Positions 62,861 through 64,000 of a DNA stretch of 64,000 nucleotides are shown piece after piece. Both the position numbers and the translations under genes were made by a program. The stretch spans positions 318,326 to 382,325 of the forward strand of contig MABD01000030.1 of assembly GCA_002162955.1 (NCBI GenBank), in the 5' to 3' direction. The notes under the pieces were generated by a model. That model did no database searches and was not told the origin of the DNA. It was given only the letters and a program-made list of their open reading frames with translations. Every line of letters starts with the position of its first letter. The first letter of the stretch is position 1. The stretch comes from Gammaproteobacteria bacterium 45_16_T64 (GTDB taxonomy: Bacteria; Pseudomonadota; Gammaproteobacteria; Pseudomonadales; Ketobacteraceae).

Positions 62861-62885
62861 ATGGCGCTCTAACGTAGATGTAAAT

Positions 62886-63197
62886 CTATGAATGATCGCG
62901 AAGCACGTTAGATAGCTTGGGGCTTGGCTTTTTGGCGGCTCGGTATATTAGGGCGATCTTACCGATTGATTGCACTACTTCTGCGCCAGACTCCTCGCAA
63001 ATTGCTTCGATGAGAGCGTGCTTGTCTTCTCTGTCGAGCACTGCCAGCTTTACTTTAATGAGTTCATGGTCCTCTAGCGCCCTTTCTAATTCGGCTAGGA
63101 CGTTTTCAGTGAGGCCTTTGTCAGCAACCATGACGACGGGTTTGAGGTGGTGACCTATCTGACGAAAACGCTTTTTTTGATCTTGAGCTAGAGGCAT
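62886..63197 (-). CDS. yhbY: CRM-domain RNA-binding protein YhbY
   Basis: About 103 residues with the CRM fold: LAQDQKKRFRQIGHHLKPVVMVADKGLTENVLAELERALEDHELIKVKLAV and the GKIALIYRAAKKP end, including the GxxG-like loop. In E. coli YhbY binds pre-50S ribosomal particles. The ATG used is the conserved one; eight upstream codons are in frame. It is divergent from rlmE, an arrangement seen across gammaproteobacteria. Confidence 0.96.
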   Translation of the reverse strand: MPLAQDQKKRFRQIGHHLKPVVMVADKGLTENVLAELERALEDHELIKVKLAVLDREDKHALIEAICEESGAEVVQSIGKIALIYRAAKKPSPKLSNVLRDHS

Positions 63198-63299
63198 AGT
63201 TAAACCTTGGTTGAAAAACAATCAGTCGTAAATTTAATGGCGCTAGTTTACTCTGGATTGCTGGTAAACGTTAGTGTTTTATAGAAAGAGGGGTATTCA

Positions 63300-63920
63300 G
63301 TGGCAAGGTCAAAGTCTAGTAAGGGTTGGTTGGACGAGCATTTTAAAGATCAGTATGTGCAAAAGGCCCAGCAGGACGGTTATCGGTCTAGGGCAGCCTA
63401 TAAGCTGGTGGAAATTCAGGAAAAAGATAAGTTGATTGTGCCCGGGATGACTGTGCTTGATCTGGGGGCTGCACCTGGTGGTTGGACTCAGGTGGCTGCG
63501 GAATTGGCCGGAGACAAGGGAACGGTTGTCGCGTCTGACATCTTGGCGATGGACCCTGTTGCAGGGGTCACCTTTATCCAGGGAGACTTTCGGGATGAGG
63601 CTGTTTATGGTGAAATTATGTTAGCGATAAATGAGCAGCCAGTGGGCCTTGTAATTTCAGATATGGCCCCCAATATGAGTGGTATGAAGAGTGTTGATCA
63701 GCCGCGTGCAATGTATTTGGTAGAACTTGCTTTGGATATGGCTGTCAACGTCTTAGCACCTGGGGGGAACTTTTTAGTTAAGGTCTTTCAGGGAGAAGGG
63801 TTTCAAGAATATCGCCAGCAAGTGCAGGCAAATTTCAAGACCCTGGCTACGCGAAAACCAGATTCTTCCCGGGCTCGTTCGAAAGAGCTATACCTTTTAG
63901 GGAAAGGGTTTAAGGGTTAG
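63300..63920 (+). CDS. rlmE: 23S rRNA 2'-O-ribose methyltransferase RlmE (FtsJ/RrmJ)
   Basis: 206 residues from a GTG start. SAM-binding motif [20 protein letters not shown] near 50-70, then [23 protein letters not shown], the DMAPNMSG motif, and [10 protein letters not shown] with the catalytic Lys; with Lys38, Asp and Glu these give the K-D-K-E tetrad. It methylates U2552 (E. coli numbering) of 23S rRNA. ftsH usually follows; only 80 bases of the next region are in the window. Confidence 0.98.
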   Translation: MARSKSSKGWLDEHFKDQYVQKAQQDGYRSRAAYKLVEIQEKDKLIVPGMTVLDLGAAPGGWTQVAAELAGDKGTVVASDILAMDPVAGVTFIQGDFRDEAVYGEIMLAINEQPVGLVISDMAPNMSGMKSVDQPRAMYLVELALDMAVNVLAPGGNFLVKVFQGEGFQEYRQQVQANFKTLATRKPDSSRARSKELYLLGKGFKG

Positions 63921-64000
63921 GTGTTTGTTGTGGTTGAAAACCGTTTTGCGACATGGTGAAACGGAAAAATGTGGTGTAATGTAAAGAATAAGTAATTAGC
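63921..64000. other. Window end, no gene seen
   Basis: 80 bases after rlmE with no start codon-SD pair that I can support. ftsH would be expected next, beginning beyond the window. Confidence 0.5.

Overview
The window reads as the chromosome of a marine or brackish, lipid- and hydrocarbon-using gammaproteobacterium. The housekeeping order smpB ... rnfH, bamE, fur, recN, hrcA-grpE-dnaK-dnaJ-dapB-carA-carB-greA, yhbY, rlmE is the Pseudomonadales/Oceanospirillales arrangement. The content of the first 45 kb (beta-oxidation genes, Baeyer-Villiger-type monooxygenase, desaturases, secreted lipase with foldase, laminarinase, TonB receptor) fits relatives of Ketobacter or Alcanivorax. That placement is an inference; no rRNA gene is present. 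No insertion sequence, prophage or CRISPR array was seen.

Layout. 0-5.3 kb: the end of a di-heme oxidoreductase, a secreted GH16-CBM6-metallophosphoesterase fusion, a PPIase and a HupE/UreJ-like membrane protein. 5.3-9.8 kb: two LysR regulators, a DUF1330 protein, and a NarK-type nitrate/nitrite transporter behind a textbook NtrC site and sigma-54 promoter. 9.8-15.9 kb: a probable iron-responsive operon on the minus strand (DUF4856 lipoprotein, imelysin lipoprotein, TonB receptor, sterol-desaturase-like di-iron membrane enzyme) with Fur-like boxes. 16-25 kb: small kinase, orphan solute-binding protein, HtpX, LysR, an MMPL/LolA-like export pair with divergent TetR, and an AT-rich acyltransferase. 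25.6-39.7 kb: fatty-acyl oxidation (PECR-like SDR, acyl-CoA dehydrogenase, FadB-like, FadA-like) governed by a double-domain HxlR regulator, then an alpha/beta hydrolase, MpaB-type oxygenase, flavin monooxygenase, PF10118-type di-iron protein, AraC regulator and fatty acid desaturase. 40.2-44.5 kb: a c-di-GMP-I (GEMM) riboswitch in front of a secreted lipase, its foldase, and a 7TMR-DISM/GGDEF diguanylate cyclase. 44.7-64 kb: tmRNA and the conserved housekeeping block.

How it works together. The most interesting reading is a lipid programme. Extracellular triacylglycerol hydrolysis looks c-di-GMP-controlled, with a diguanylate cyclase encoded next door, and the released acyl chains could feed the nearby beta-oxidation and acyl-modification genes. 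Two intergenic regions around the HxlR gene share four copies of one 18-bp motif (TTCAnnTATGCAAGtaAT), which is a strong candidate for the operator of that regulator. The heat-shock block keeps hrcA yet shows sigma-32-like promoters and no recognisable full CIRCE element. carAB sits behind a long leader ending in a terminator-like hairpin.
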